Source of the DNA: Sphingobacterium thalpophilum
Lineage (GTDB): Bacteria > Bacteroidota > Bacteroidia > Sphingobacteriales > Sphingobacteriaceae
NCBI RefSeq assembly: GCF_038396785.1
Contig: NZ_CP151087.1
Location: 5,642,001-5,706,000, forward strand
Reading direction: 5' to 3'
Length of the DNA stretch: 64,000 nucleotides
Position 1 is the stretch's first letter, and every line of letters starts with the position of its first letter. The position numbers and the translations under genes are program-made. The notes under the pieces are model-generated. The model was not told the origin of the DNA, did not search any database, and was given only the letters and a program-made list of their open reading frames with translations. Positions 9,482-18,126 of the stretch are shown in pieces.

Positions 9482-11695
9482 ATGAAGATTGCTTATATAA
9501 GTACCTACTTGCCCAAAGAATGTGGAATTGCCACTTTTACATCAGATTTGTTGCATGCTGTAGCACTGCATAATCAGGAGCTGACACAACATGTGTTTGC
9601 GGTCGCGGATCGGGACTATGTTTATCCCAGTGAGGTCGTGTTTAAAATAGACCAACATCATCAATTGTCCTATATTGAAGCCGCAAATTATATTAATGAA
9701 AACGGCTACGATTGTGTGATACTGGAGCACGAATATGGCATATTTGGCGGAAACAGTGGAACATATATATTGTCCTTGATTAACGCGTTACATATTCCCT
9801 TGCTGGTAAATTTTCACACCATTCTTGAGAAACCCAATGTTGATGAAAAGGCTATTCTTATTGAAATTGTTAAGCGAGCATCCATTGTGATCGTTATGAG
9901 CAATTATGCAATCACTTTACTCAAATCGATTTATCGGGTAAATACCTCTAAAGTGAGATTGATTCAGCACGGGGTTCTAGAGTTTACTTTGGATCATGAG
10001 CTTGCAAAACTAAAGAAGGGTCTTTCTGGAAAGAAAGTTTTATTGACTTTCGGTTTTTTGGGGCGAAACAAGGGAATTGAAATGGTGATCGAAGCTCTCC
10101 CCGAGGTCGTCAAGGATGAACCGGACCTGTTGTACCTCGTTGTTGGTAAAACGCATCCTAATGTATTGGCGCATTCCGGGGAGGAGTACCGGGAATACCT
10201 GGGCAGTCTAGTCGAAGCTTATCAGTTGCAGGAACACGTACAATTTGTGAATTCCTTTGTGAGCCAGGCCGATCTTGTGGATTATCTAAGCGCCTGCGAC
10301 GTTTATGTTACACCTTATGTTAATGAGGCACAGATCACAAGTGGAACATTATCTTACGCCATCGGTGCCGGAGCTGCGGTGGTTTCCACTCCTTATTGGC
10401 ATGCCAAGGAATTGCTAGCTGATGGAAGGGGTGTACTCGTAGAATTTAAAAATTCCAGCAAGATGGCCGAGGTGCTCAAAAATTTGTTTTCAAATTTGGA
10501 CTATCGAACAACATTGCGGGACAATGCCAGCGCATTTGGGAAAGAGATGACCTGGAAAAATATAGGCCTCCGGTACACGCGAATTTTAAATAAAATTATT
10601 CCTACCTACGATAGCCTCAAAGAAAATGTCGGATTTAGCAAAGAGGAAATGCCTAAATTCAGCTGGAAGCATATCGACAGACTGACCAATCAGGTCGGTA
10701 TCGTACAGCATGCAACCTATTCTCTCCCGAACTACAAAGAGGGCTATTGTCTTGACGATAATGCAAGAGCGCTTTTAGTTACTTTATTGGCGCAGCAAGA
10801 TTTTGCCGACAAAAGGCTTGACCGTCGTATTTCGACCTACCTGAGCTATATCTATTATCATCAGCGCGAAGACGGCCTTTTTCACAATTTTATGAATTTC
10901 CAACATAGTTTCCTCGATGAAGTCGGTTCAGAAGATTCCTTTGGACGGACGATATGGGCATTGGGGCTGCTTCTTCGGGAAACAAAACTAACAAGTTATT
11001 ATCAATTGGGACATGAGCTTTTCTTTCGTGCTGTTCCAAATTTTGGCAAGTTGCGTTCCAACCGGGCGATTGCATACACTGTATTGGGAATTGCGGAATA
11101 TTTGCATCATCAATCCAATGACGAGCTGATGATAGAGTTGATGCGGACACTTATCGGCAAACTGGTAAAGGAATACGAGGCAAGTTCAGATGAACATTGG
11201 CAATGGTTTGAAGGGGTGCTGAGTTATGATAACGCAATTTTACCTTATGCCTTATTGATGGCTTATCCTTTTTTGAACGATGAAACAATAAAACAGTTGG
11301 GACTATCGACTTTAAAGTTTCTCGAAAGTATCACTGTCCAAAACGGTGCTCTCTCATTGGTCGGAAACCAAGAATGGGCCAAGCAAGGAAAGCATATCAG
11401 CAAGTTTGGTCAGCAGCCACTTGATGTCACGGCAATGGTATTTATGTATCGTGAAGCTTTTCGACTCACGAATAAAAAGGTCTATTTTACCCGTATGATT
11501 GCTTCCTTTCGCTGGTTTTTGGGCGAGAATGACCTTCGGCTCGCTTTGTATGACGAGGAAACCAAAGGTTGCTGTGATGGGCTCGAGTCCTATGGCATCA
11601 ATAGAAACCAAGGGGCGGAGAGCACCCTTTGTTTCTATTTGGCTTATATCGTAGTTTATCGTGCTTTTATTGATAACGATCAGGATTCAAGATAG
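9482..11695 (+). CDS. GT4 glycosyltransferase fused to an all-helical barrel
   Basis: This 737-residue protein has two parts. Residues about 1-365 are a GT-B glycosyltransferase of family 4 type: KECGIATFTSDLL at the N-terminus, LEHEYGIFGG, LTFGFLGRNKGIEMVIEALP, and the nucleotide-sugar site TSGTLSYAIGAGAAVVSTPY. Residues about 400-735 are rich in Trp, Tyr and helix repeats (CLDDNARALLV, SEDSFGRTIWALG, QQPLDVTAMVFM), which looks like an (alpha/alpha)6 barrel of the kind found in glycosidases. A GDP-mannose donor is plausible because the convergent neighbour is GH130, but donor and product are inferred. The 3' end overlaps the GH130 gene by 29 bp tail to tail. There is no signal peptide, so it is cytoplasmic. 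Confidence 0.82.
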   Translation: MKIAYISTYLPKECGIATFTSDLLHAVALHNQELTQHVFAVADRDYVYPSEVVFKIDQHHQLSYIEAANYINENGYDCVILEHEYGIFGGNSGTYILSLINALHIPLLVNFHTILEKPNVDEKAILIEIVKRASIVIVMSNYAITLLKSIYRVNTSKVRLIQHGVLEFTLDHELAKLKKGLSGKKVLLTFGFLGRNKGIEMVIEALPEVVKDEPDLLYLVVGKTHPNVLAHSGEEYREYLGSLVEAYQLQEHVQFVNSFVSQADLVDYLSACDVYVTPYVNEAQITSGTLSYAIGAGAAVVSTPYWHAKELLADGRGVLVEFKNSSKMAEVLKNLFSNLDYRTTLRDNASAFGKEMTWKNIGLRYTRILNKIIPTYDSLKENVGFSKEEMPKFSWKHIDRLTNQVGIVQHATYSLPNYKEGYCLDDNARALLVTLLAQQDFADKRLDRRISTYLSYIYYHQREDGLFHNFMNFQHSFLDEVGSEDSFGRTIWALGLLLRETKLTSYYQLGHELFFRAVPNFGKLRSNRAIAYTVLGIAEYLHHQSNDELMIELMRTLIGKLVKEYEASSDEHWQWFEGVLSYDNAILPYALLMAYPFLNDETIKQLGLSTLKFLESITVQNGALSLVGNQEWAKQGKHISKFGQQPLDVTAMVFMYREAFRLTNKKVYFTRMIASFRWFLGENDLRLALYDEETKGCCDGLESYGINRNQGAESTLCFYLAYIVVYRAFIDNDQDSR

Positions 11696-13151
11696 CGAGC
11701 AACAAATCTTCGAGCTTGATGGTTGCATAAGTTGATGCATAATCGGACATCGCATAAGGTAAAATCAGGTGTTCGTTGTGTACAATGGCTCCGCAGGAAT
11801 AAATGACATTTGGTACATAGCCTTCTCGCTCTTCGTCATTGGGTGTCATCAGTGGGCTGTGTAGACGTCCAATTTCGACATGCGGGTTGTCCAAGTCCAA
11901 AAGCGCTGCACCTAGGACATATTCACGCATTGGTCCAACGGCATGGGTTAAAATCAGCCAGCCGTATTGTGTTTCTATCGGCGAACCGCAATTGCCAATC
12001 TGAACAAATTCATACGGATATTCCGGCTGCTGAATCCGGATTGCCGTTTCCTGCCATATATTGATTTTATTGGAGTAGGCGATGTAGTTGTTCTCACCAT
12101 CAATCCGGCAGAGCATGGCATAACGTCCATTTATCTTACGTGGAAATAGTGCCGCCCCCTTATTGGCAATTTCACCATAAATAGGTTTCACTTTGAAGTG
12201 GTAAAAATCTTTTGTGGTGAGTAATTTCGGGAGGATGCTGAATCCATCGTACGCAGTGTAAGTTGCATAGTAGGTATTTTCCCCTTTTTCGTTTTTGAAC
12301 TGAACAAAACGCGCATCTTCAATCCCCCTTTTTTCGGTATCGGCAATTGGAAATATCACGCGTTCTGAAATGGAAGTATCCAGTGAGAAGGTCATTTCAT
12401 AATGCGAGGAAGCGAGCCAGAGCGCCTGTTGGAGAAAGGTGACATTTTCTAGATTTTCGTCACTATCCTTTCGAACTTCATCGATGTACCGTTTGAGTTC
12501 TTCGTAAGTAAATGTTTCCGTTAGTTTTTCCTCCAATTTGGACTTGACTTCCGTTGGCTCGGCATGTAGCTCATTCATCTTCTTTAAGAATGACTCCTTG
12601 TGATAACGGTGATTTTTGACTTGCATAGGTTTGTCCAATAAACTGCCGACGTAATCGATATGTATATTGTTGTCGACATCCAATGTGCCGGACCGAAAAA
12701 CGATCGAAGAGACATGGCCTTCTCCTGTAGCCCTGAAACTCAAAATAACACGTTTTTCACCCCGAAATAATTCTGTTTGATCCGGATGTTCGATAATGGA
12801 AGGATTAAACAATGCCGCCGATTCTATGGAATATTCCATCGTGAAATAAGAGCCGATCAGCAGCTTGTCGATATGACTTAGCTTATCTTTTGAAAATGGA
12901 ATCTTCTCCAATAGGTGGCTAACCCGGTCAAAGTTCCGTTCAAAGATATGGACAATGCTGCGATGTCTTTTCGTATAACTTCGTAAGACCTGTCCAAAAA
13001 CTTCTTTTCGTTGCGCCTCGTTAAGGGATAAAATGCGTTTAATAACTTTTATCGTGCGATCATCTCCCAACGAAAAAAAACGTGCTAGCACTCTCTTTTT
13101 ATCAGGTTTAAAATAAATATCCTTTCGTTCAACTTGTACTGGTTTATGCAT
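11667..13151 (-). CDS. GH130-family mannoside phosphorylase-like protein
   Basis: The 494-residue protein has an N-terminal helical extension (about 1-130) and then a five-bladed beta-propeller. Family hallmarks are GIEDAR near 276-281 and NKGAALFPRKINGRYAMLCR near 328-347. GH130 enzymes cleave beta-1,2- or beta-1,4-mannosides, usually by phosphorolysis; the extended type with this N-terminal region is often annotated simply as a glycosidase. The pairing with a GT4-barrel protein suggests one makes and the other breaks the same mannoside. Cytoplasmic. The ATG start at 13151 gives MHKPVQVERK, which fits the family. Whether it acts by phosphate or water is not decidable here. Confidence 0.87.
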   Translation of the reverse strand: MHKPVQVERKDIYFKPDKKRVLARFFSLGDDRTIKVIKRILSLNEAQRKEVFGQVLRSYTKRHRSIVHIFERNFDRVSHLLEKIPFSKDKLSHIDKLLIGSYFTMEYSIESAALFNPSIIEHPDQTELFRGEKRVILSFRATGEGHVSSIVFRSGTLDVDNNIHIDYVGSLLDKPMQVKNHRYHKESFLKKMNELHAEPTEVKSKLEEKLTETFTYEELKRYIDEVRKDSDENLENVTFLQQALWLASSHYEMTFSLDTSISERVIFPIADTEKRGIEDARFVQFKNEKGENTYYATYTAYDGFSILPKLLTTKDFYHFKVKPIYGEIANKGAALFPRKINGRYAMLCRIDGENNYIAYSNKINIWQETAIRIQQPEYPYEFVQIGNCGSPIETQYGWLILTHAVGPMREYVLGAALLDLDNPHVEIGRLHSPLMTPNDEEREGYVPNVIYSCGAIVHNEHLILPYAMSDYASTYATIKLEDLLLAILNPDRYQ

Positions 13152-13251
13152 ATTAATTTGTTCATGTTTATACCCTTTATTAGAACGAACAGCGATTGGC
13201 TTTTGTTTTTATTCTAAACCAATAATCACCGAATATCTAATAAAAATGGAG

Positions 13252-13259
13252 TAACTTTG
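13252..13259 (+). promoter_or_regulatory. Probable -7 box for pepD
   Basis: TAACTTTG matches the Bacteroidota -7 consensus TAnnTTTG, 20 bp before the pepD ATG. No good -33 TTG sits at the expected distance, so this is a partial match. Confidence 0.45.
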
Positions 13260-13279
13260 ACCAAGGAAAAATTTTAGAT

Positions 13280-14737
13280 ATGATTGAAAATAGTTTAGAA
13301 CCAAAAGCAATTTGGAAAAATTTCTCTGCATTGAATGCGGTCCCGAGAGCTTCTAAAAAAGAAGAGCGCGTGATCGCCTTTATGGTAGACTTTGGTAAAT
13401 CCTTGGGTTTAGAAACAAGCGTTGATGAGATTGGCAACGTGCTCATCAAAAAATCCGCTACTCCGGGAATGGAGGACCGTAAAACGATTGTATTGCAGTC
13501 GCATTTGGATATGGTGCACCAAAAAAATAACGATACTGTTTTTGACTTCGATAATGAAGGTATTAAGATGTATGTTGATGGGGATTGGGTGAAAGCTGAG
13601 GGCACCACCTTGGGGGCAGATAATGGTCTTGGTGTTGCGACAATCATGTCGATTTTGGAATCATTCATTATTGAACACCCTGCTATTGAAGCCTTGTTTA
13701 CCATTGATGAAGAGACAGGCATGACGGGAGCTTTAGGTTTAAAAGGCGGTGTGCTTTCGGGTGAAATCCTGTTGAATCTGGATACAGAGAATGATACTGA
13801 AATTGATATTGGTTGTGCTGGGGGCATTGATGTAACGGCAACGCAGTCCTACGTTGCAGAGCCTTGTCCTTTTGATACGTTATCTTTTGAAATTACCGTA
13901 AAAGGACTACATGGCGGGCATTCTGGTATGGACATTCATAAAGGTTTTGCCAATGCTAATAAAGTGATGAACCGTTTGCTCTTTGGCGCCAATGCACATT
14001 ATGGATTGCGTATTGCCTCTTTGTTGGGCGGAAGTCTACGCAATGCCATTCCGAGAGAAAGTGTTGCAAAGGTGGTTATCGCGAAGGATAAAGCAACTGA
14101 CTTTGTTCAGAATTTGACACAATTGGCTCAGGATATTAAATTGGAGTTTGCAACGACAGAACCAGCTATGGAAATTGTCGTAAAGCAAACTGATGCTGCT
14201 TATGCAACAGTAGTTCCAGTAAACGTGCAGGAAAACCTGATCAACAGTGTTTATGCGGCCTTAAATGGTGTGTATCGTGTGAGCGCCGATTTTGAAGACT
14301 TGGTAGAAACCTCCAATAATATTGCTAAAGTAGAAGTAGGTGGGGAAAAGGTTTCCATCAAATGTCTAACCAGATCTTCTGTTGAAACGTCTAAATTTGA
14401 TTTAGCCCAATCTTTAAAAGCCGCATTTGAACTAGGTGGTTTTACTGTCAATTTTTCGGGCAATTATCCAGGATGGGCACCTAATCCGAATTCTGAAATT
14501 TTAGAAGTGCTCAAATCAATTTATACGAGACAACATGGTGAAGCTCCAGAAGTCGTCGCTTGCCATGCCGGACTTGAGTGCGGTATCCTGGGAACAAACT
14601 ATCCCGAAATGGATATGATTTCTTTTGGACCTACAATCTTGGGTGCACACTCGCCTGCAGAGCGTGTCTCCATTTCTTCGGTACAGAAGTTTTGGAGTTT
14701 TGTGCTCGAAATTCTCAAAGAGATCCCTAAAAAATAA
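13280..14737 (+). CDS. pepD: Cytosolic aminoacyl-histidine dipeptidase (PepD, M20)
   Basis: The 485-residue dinuclear-zinc peptidase hydrolyses dipeptides such as Xaa-His in the cytoplasm. Metal and catalytic motifs are in order: SHLDMVHQ (His ligand and Asp), GADNGLGVA (bridging Asp), IDEETGMTGA (catalytic Glu and ligand), LDTE, the lid-domain motif GGHSGMDIH, ECGILG, and the final ligand in GAHSPAERV. Length and order match PepD. It is monocistronic: a -7 box lies upstream and a strong terminator downstream. A 196-codon frame on the opposite strand is only its shadow. Confidence 0.95.
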   Translation: MIENSLEPKAIWKNFSALNAVPRASKKEERVIAFMVDFGKSLGLETSVDEIGNVLIKKSATPGMEDRKTIVLQSHLDMVHQKNNDTVFDFDNEGIKMYVDGDWVKAEGTTLGADNGLGVATIMSILESFIIEHPAIEALFTIDEETGMTGALGLKGGVLSGEILLNLDTENDTEIDIGCAGGIDVTATQSYVAEPCPFDTLSFEITVKGLHGGHSGMDIHKGFANANKVMNRLLFGANAHYGLRIASLLGGSLRNAIPRESVAKVVIAKDKATDFVQNLTQLAQDIKLEFATTEPAMEIVVKQTDAAYATVVPVNVQENLINSVYAALNGVYRVSADFEDLVETSNNIAKVEVGGEKVSIKCLTRSSVETSKFDLAQSLKAAFELGGFTVNFSGNYPGWAPNPNSEILEVLKSIYTRQHGEAPEVVACHAGLECGILGTNYPEMDMISFGPTILGAHSPAERVSISSVQKFWSFVLEILKEIPKK

Positions 14738-14814
14738 ATTTTCAACAAGGGCCTATTGCTGGTTTTTTTTGACGATAGGTCATGAAAGCAAAAAGAGATA
14801 GGGCAAGGAAACAG

Positions 14815-14842
14815 AAAGGTATGGTGTAAGCCATACCTTTTT
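14815..14842 (+). terminator. Rho-independent terminator after pepD
   Basis: A perfect 10-bp stem AAAGGTATGG / CCATACCTTT with loop TGTAAG is followed by a T run. It closes the pepD transcript 20 bp before the IS4-type element begins. Confidence 0.85.
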
Positions 14843-14949
14843 TATTTTCATTAATTTTTCAGGCATATGTGTCCTAAATAAATTTTAGGATTCGATTTCT
14901 GTGGTACAAGCATAGCTTTTTTCATCATTTCGATATTGACCCCTATTTT

Positions 14950-16125
14950 TCAATCTGCGAAGATCTTTAGCTGTCCCTTTTTTCCTTTTATAGGCGGCCT
15001 GAAAAAGGGATCATCTATCCATTGCCAGATGTTTATTTTCACGAAGATATTCATTCTGATGAATGCGACCAGATTGGACAGGTTCCAGTCATATTTGGCT
15101 TTTTTTTGTAAGTATTTTAACAGTAATATGCCAATGAGTGAAGTCCAGATCTGGATCATCACTGCATTTTCAGAAGTCCCTATGAATGTCGATACTTTTA
15201 AGCGCTGCTTTAGATGCTTGAAGAAGACTTCGATATGCCAGCGTTGTTTATAGATGTTTGCCACCAAAGAAGCCTTCCACTTCGTATTATTGGTCAAAAA
15301 GTGGTACTCATTGCCAGTGGTGCTGTCCCAAAAGTGGACTAGGCGTAGCGGCTTGCCGTTGTATTTATTGCAGGCAGCACCGGATAGCTCAATGAGCTCA
15401 TCCTTAAGGATCCCCTTTTCCATGAGTGCTTCACTCTGATAGGACTTGATAACCTTGTACTTCATATTAACTTTACTCCTGGTAACGAAATAACACCCCC
15501 TGCTGTCCAAATCCCCAAGCCAGCTGTAATCCACGTAGCCACGGTCCACTACCACCACGCTTCCCTTGGAAAAACTGTAACTACCGGCTCGCTGGCTCTC
15601 ATGTACTTTTCCATCGGTAATCTGCATAAAAACAGGTAGGCAGCCATCATAATCCAAGACAGTGTGCAGCTTTACGGCACCTTTGGTGCTGCGAAACTTT
15701 GCCCAGTCAAATACAGATAGACATAAGGGGATGATGCTTGCATCCATCAGATATACTTTACGCTTTAGCTGAACAAGCTCTTTGCGAAAATGGGTGTCCT
15801 TTTGCCAAAGCCTATCCAAAACAGAATAGTAAAGATCTTTGAAAAGTTCATGGGTACGGTGTGTGTTGATATAGGATATATTAGACTTACTTGGAGCTCT
15901 TACTACACCTAAGTGGTTCAGGTTACCAGTGGTACTGCGTAGGCCGTTACTAATATCACGAACCGAATCTGCCGAGGAAAAATGACAGAAAAGCATACTG
16001 ACTAGATGCGTCCAGCTGTTGATCCCTTTCTGGTGTTTATCACTTTTGTGCTTTGCAACCAAATCCCTGAATAATTCACGGTCGATAAGAGATAAAATCT
16101 GACTAAAAACATTTAAATTTATCAT
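14950..16125 (-). CDS. IS4-family DDE transposase
   Basis: The 391-residue transposase has an N-terminal helical domain of the DUF4372 type (about 1-75) and an IS4-type DDE catalytic core. The core shows VYLMDASIIPLCL (first Asp), VVVDRGYVDYSWL (second Asp) and the YREK-like block IYKQRWHIEVFFKHLKQRL (Glu). The frame is intact, so the element may still be mobile. Its start codon lies directly against a large inverted repeat (16126-16185) that would fold in read-through RNA. Confidence 0.92.
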   Translation of the reverse strand: MINLNVFSQILSLIDRELFRDLVAKHKSDKHQKGINSWTHLVSMLFCHFSSADSVRDISNGLRSTTGNLNHLGVVRAPSKSNISYINTHRTHELFKDLYYSVLDRLWQKDTHFRKELVQLKRKVYLMDASIIPLCLSVFDWAKFRSTKGAVKLHTVLDYDGCLPVFMQITDGKVHESQRAGSYSFSKGSVVVVDRGYVDYSWLGDLDSRGCYFVTRSKVNMKYKVIKSYQSEALMEKGILKDELIELSGAACNKYNGKPLRLVHFWDSTTGNEYHFLTNNTKWKASLVANIYKQRWHIEVFFKHLKQRLKVSTFIGTSENAVMIQIWTSLIGILLLKYLQKKAKYDWNLSNLVAFIRMNIFVKINIWQWIDDPFFRPPIKGKKGQLKIFAD

Positions 16126-16185
16126 GGCGGTGTGTTATAATTTTGCAATTTAAATATAGCAACTTTGCTATATCCAAACACCGCC
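16126..16185 (-). promoter_or_regulatory. Nested inverted repeat abutting the transposase start
   Basis: GGCGGTGT at 16126-16133 and ACACCGCC at 16178-16185 form perfect 8-bp outer arms. Inside, ATATAGCAA (16154-16162) and TTGCTATAT (16165-16173) form a second perfect 9-bp hairpin. In the minus-strand RNA the outer stem ends at the base before the ATG. Such a structure would bury the initiation region in transcripts entering from outside the element, as known for IS10 and IS50. Confidence 0.65.
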
Positions 16186-16292
16186 ACTTTTTAAACGTTT
16201 AGGAGGCAAGTGACTTTCAGGATGAAAAAATGATTTAATAGACCAAATTTTATACAAGCTCTCAAATTGAGGGAAAACCTAATAGTGATATA

Positions 16293-17621
16293 ATGACTAT
16301 ACTCCTCATTGTAATCAGCATTTGTTTGCTTATCCTTTGCATAACTTATTTTAAGATCAATGCCTTTCTCGCTTTTTTAGTTGTTTCCTTACTCAGCGGA
16401 CTTTGTTTGGGTATTCCACCGGCACAGTTGGTGGGTACAGTTGAAAAAGGTGTTGCAGGCGTCATGGGAAGCCTAACTTTAATTATTGTTTTGGGCGCAA
16501 TGTTGGGGAAAATTGTTGCTGAAAGTGGGGCCGCTGAGATAATTGCTGAGCAAATGGTCCGCCTGATGGGAGAGCGATACCTGCAGTGGGGGCTTATGTT
16601 GACGGGTTTTATCGTTGGAATACCGCTATTTTATGGAATCGGATTTGTCTTATTAGTCCCCTTGATATTTTCGATTTCCTACCGCTATAAGTTGCCGACA
16701 GTATATATTGGATTACCGATGCTGGCTGCCCTGTCTGTGACACATGGCTTTATTCCGCCGCATCCTTCCCCGGTTGCATTAGTTGCCCTGTTTCGCGCTG
16801 ATATGGGACTGACACTTATCTATGGTCTTTTGATCGCCATACCCGCTATTATTTTGGGTGGGCCAATTTTTGGAAGAAGCCTCAAAAATATACGGGCAAG
16901 TCAGGAATCAATTTTCCGCGAGAAAGATCACTCGGAATCAGCGCAGTATCTGCGCCCCACAGTGGCGGTGAGTTTGGTTGTAGCCTTGCTGCCGGTATTG
17001 CTCATTGTCTTATTTACATTGCTTCCTTATTGCTATCATACAAGCAATATAGCGCTGCAGCAGGGAGTTAAATTTATCGGCAACCCCACCGTTGTTATGG
17101 TTATTGCGGTCAGTGTAGCAACCTATTTATTAGGATTGAAATTGGGGCGATCGATGGCCAATGTGATGAAAATCTATGAATTTGCAGTGAAAGATATTGC
17201 CATGATCCTACTGATTATTGCTGGCTCGGGAATCTTTAAACAGGTGATGGAGGATAGTGGTGTGAGTCTATTATTGGCCAATACCCTGCAGCAGCTGTCG
17301 ATTTCACCGCTACTATTGGCTTGGTTAATTACAGCTGTTATCAGAGGTTGTGTCGGCTCGGCCACAGTAGCCGCTTTAACGGCGGCTGGTGTGTTGCTAC
17401 CGATTGTTACAGGGGGTAAAGTGGATCCCAACCTTATGGTGTTGGCGATAGGAGCCGGCAGTTTGATGTTTTCCCATGTTAATGATGCCGGATTTTGGCT
17501 ATTTAAAGAGTACTTTGGACTTAGCATAAAGGATACCTTATTTTCCTGGTCCATCATGGAGGCGATTGTTTCCATTGTTGGGCTGCTTGCTGTTTTACTA
17601 TTGCAATTAATTTTATATTAG
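16293..17621 (+). CDS. GntP-family permease (gluconate/D-serine type)
   Basis: This 442-residue inner-membrane permease has 12-14 hydrophobic segments spread over its length. The family signature is visible: GSLTLIIVLGAMLGKIV, FIVGIPLFYGIGFVLLVPL, THGFIPPHPSPVALV and, near the end, GSATVAALTAAGVLLPI. GntP members import gluconate or related acids with protons; DsdX of E. coli, in the same family, imports D-serine. The downstream RidA and D-threonine-aldolase-type genes favour an amino-acid-like substrate, but that is inference. The gene leads a five-gene run and has an IS end 78 bp upstream. Confidence 0.9.
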   Translation: MTILLIVISICLLILCITYFKINAFLAFLVVSLLSGLCLGIPPAQLVGTVEKGVAGVMGSLTLIIVLGAMLGKIVAESGAAEIIAEQMVRLMGERYLQWGLMLTGFIVGIPLFYGIGFVLLVPLIFSISYRYKLPTVYIGLPMLAALSVTHGFIPPHPSPVALVALFRADMGLTLIYGLLIAIPAIILGGPIFGRSLKNIRASQESIFREKDHSESAQYLRPTVAVSLVVALLPVLLIVLFTLLPYCYHTSNIALQQGVKFIGNPTVVMVIAVSVATYLLGLKLGRSMANVMKIYEFAVKDIAMILLIIAGSGIFKQVMEDSGVSLLLANTLQQLSISPLLLAWLITAVIRGCVGSATVAALTAAGVLLPIVTGGKVDPNLMVLAIGAGSLMFSHVNDAGFWLFKEYFGLSIKDTLFSWSIMEAIVSIVGLLAVLLLQLILY

Positions 17622-17651
17622 CTATTATTTTAAACTTTAAAATCGTTAAAG

Positions 17652-18116
17652 ATGTACAACGCAGATGAACAATTCGAAAAATTAGGTTTGACATTACCAC
17701 CAGCACCGGCACCTAAAGGTGTCTATAAACCATACGTCATTGACGGCAAGTACCTGTATCTTTCTGGTCATGGTCCTGTACAAGATGATGCTGCATTAAT
17801 TATCGGTCGAATTGGAAGTGATATCAGTCCTGAAGAAGGCAAACTTGCGGCGAGACAAGTTGGTCTAACCATGTTGTCGACCATTAAAACCAACTTGGGC
17901 TCATTGAACAAAATCAAGCGTGTGATCAAGGTATTGGGTATGGTCAACTGTACCTCGGATTTTCTTTATCATCCAGGCGTAATTAACGGCTGTAGTGAGC
18001 TATTCGCTGCGGTTTGGGGAGAAGAGAATGGTATTGGAACACGTAGTGCAGTTGGATTTGGTTCTTTGCCCGATAATATTCCCGTAGAAATCGAAGCATT
18101 ATTTGAGTTATACTAA
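17652..18116 (+). CDS. RidA/YjgF-family enamine/imine deaminase
   Basis: The 154-residue protein belongs to the RidA superfamily, in the longer subgroup with an N-terminal MYNADEQFEKLGLTLPPAP segment. The core shows YLYLSGHGPVQ, ARQVGLTMLSTIKTNLGSL, IKRVIKVLGMVNC and RSAVGFGSLPDNIPVEIEA. RidA proteins hydrolyse reactive enamine/imine intermediates such as 2-aminoacrylate released by PLP-dependent dehydratases. Here the next gene encodes a PLP enzyme of the D-serine dehydratase/D-threonine aldolase fold, which would produce exactly such an intermediate. The Arg that contacts the substrate carboxylate in classical RidA corresponds best to the Arg in GTRSAVG. It is separated from the next gene by 10 bp. 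Confidence 0.88.
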   Translation: MYNADEQFEKLGLTLPPAPAPKGVYKPYVIDGKYLYLSGHGPVQDDAALIIGRIGSDISPEEGKLAARQVGLTMLSTIKTNLGSLNKIKRVIKVLGMVNCTSDFLYHPGVINGCSELFAAVWGEENGIGTRSAVGFGSLPDNIPVEIEALFELY

Positions 18117-18126
18117 TCGGAATTGT

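Larger units (their letters stand above)
14862..16214 (-). mobile_element. IS4-type insertion sequence, about 1353 bp
   Basis: The element holds one transposase gene. Its proposed ends are imperfect inverted repeats: GGCATATGTGTCCTAAA at 14862 and, on the other strand, GTCACTTGCCTCCTAAA ending at 16214 (12 of 17 positions identical). The flanks carry a 5-bp direct repeat TTTCA (14857-14861 and 16215-16219) that would be the target duplication. Ends are assigned by eye and could be off by a few bases. It sits just after the pepD terminator and 78 bp before the gntP-like start. Confidence 0.7.

Noticed and set aside
13237..13827. 196-codon open frame on the minus strand
   Set aside because: It lies wholly over pepD, which has every expected catalytic motif; the opposite frame is Ser/Pro-rich and low-complexity, as shadows usually are.
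16126..16185. Nested hairpins considered as an integron attC site
   Set aside because: The position at the transposase start, lack of R-box motifs and absence of an integrase favour a transposase translation control.
18103..18126. TTG start for the PLP enzyme overlapping ridA
   Set aside because: An ATG at 18127 starts closer to the conserved region, just after the ridA stop, and the extra eight residues show nothing conserved.
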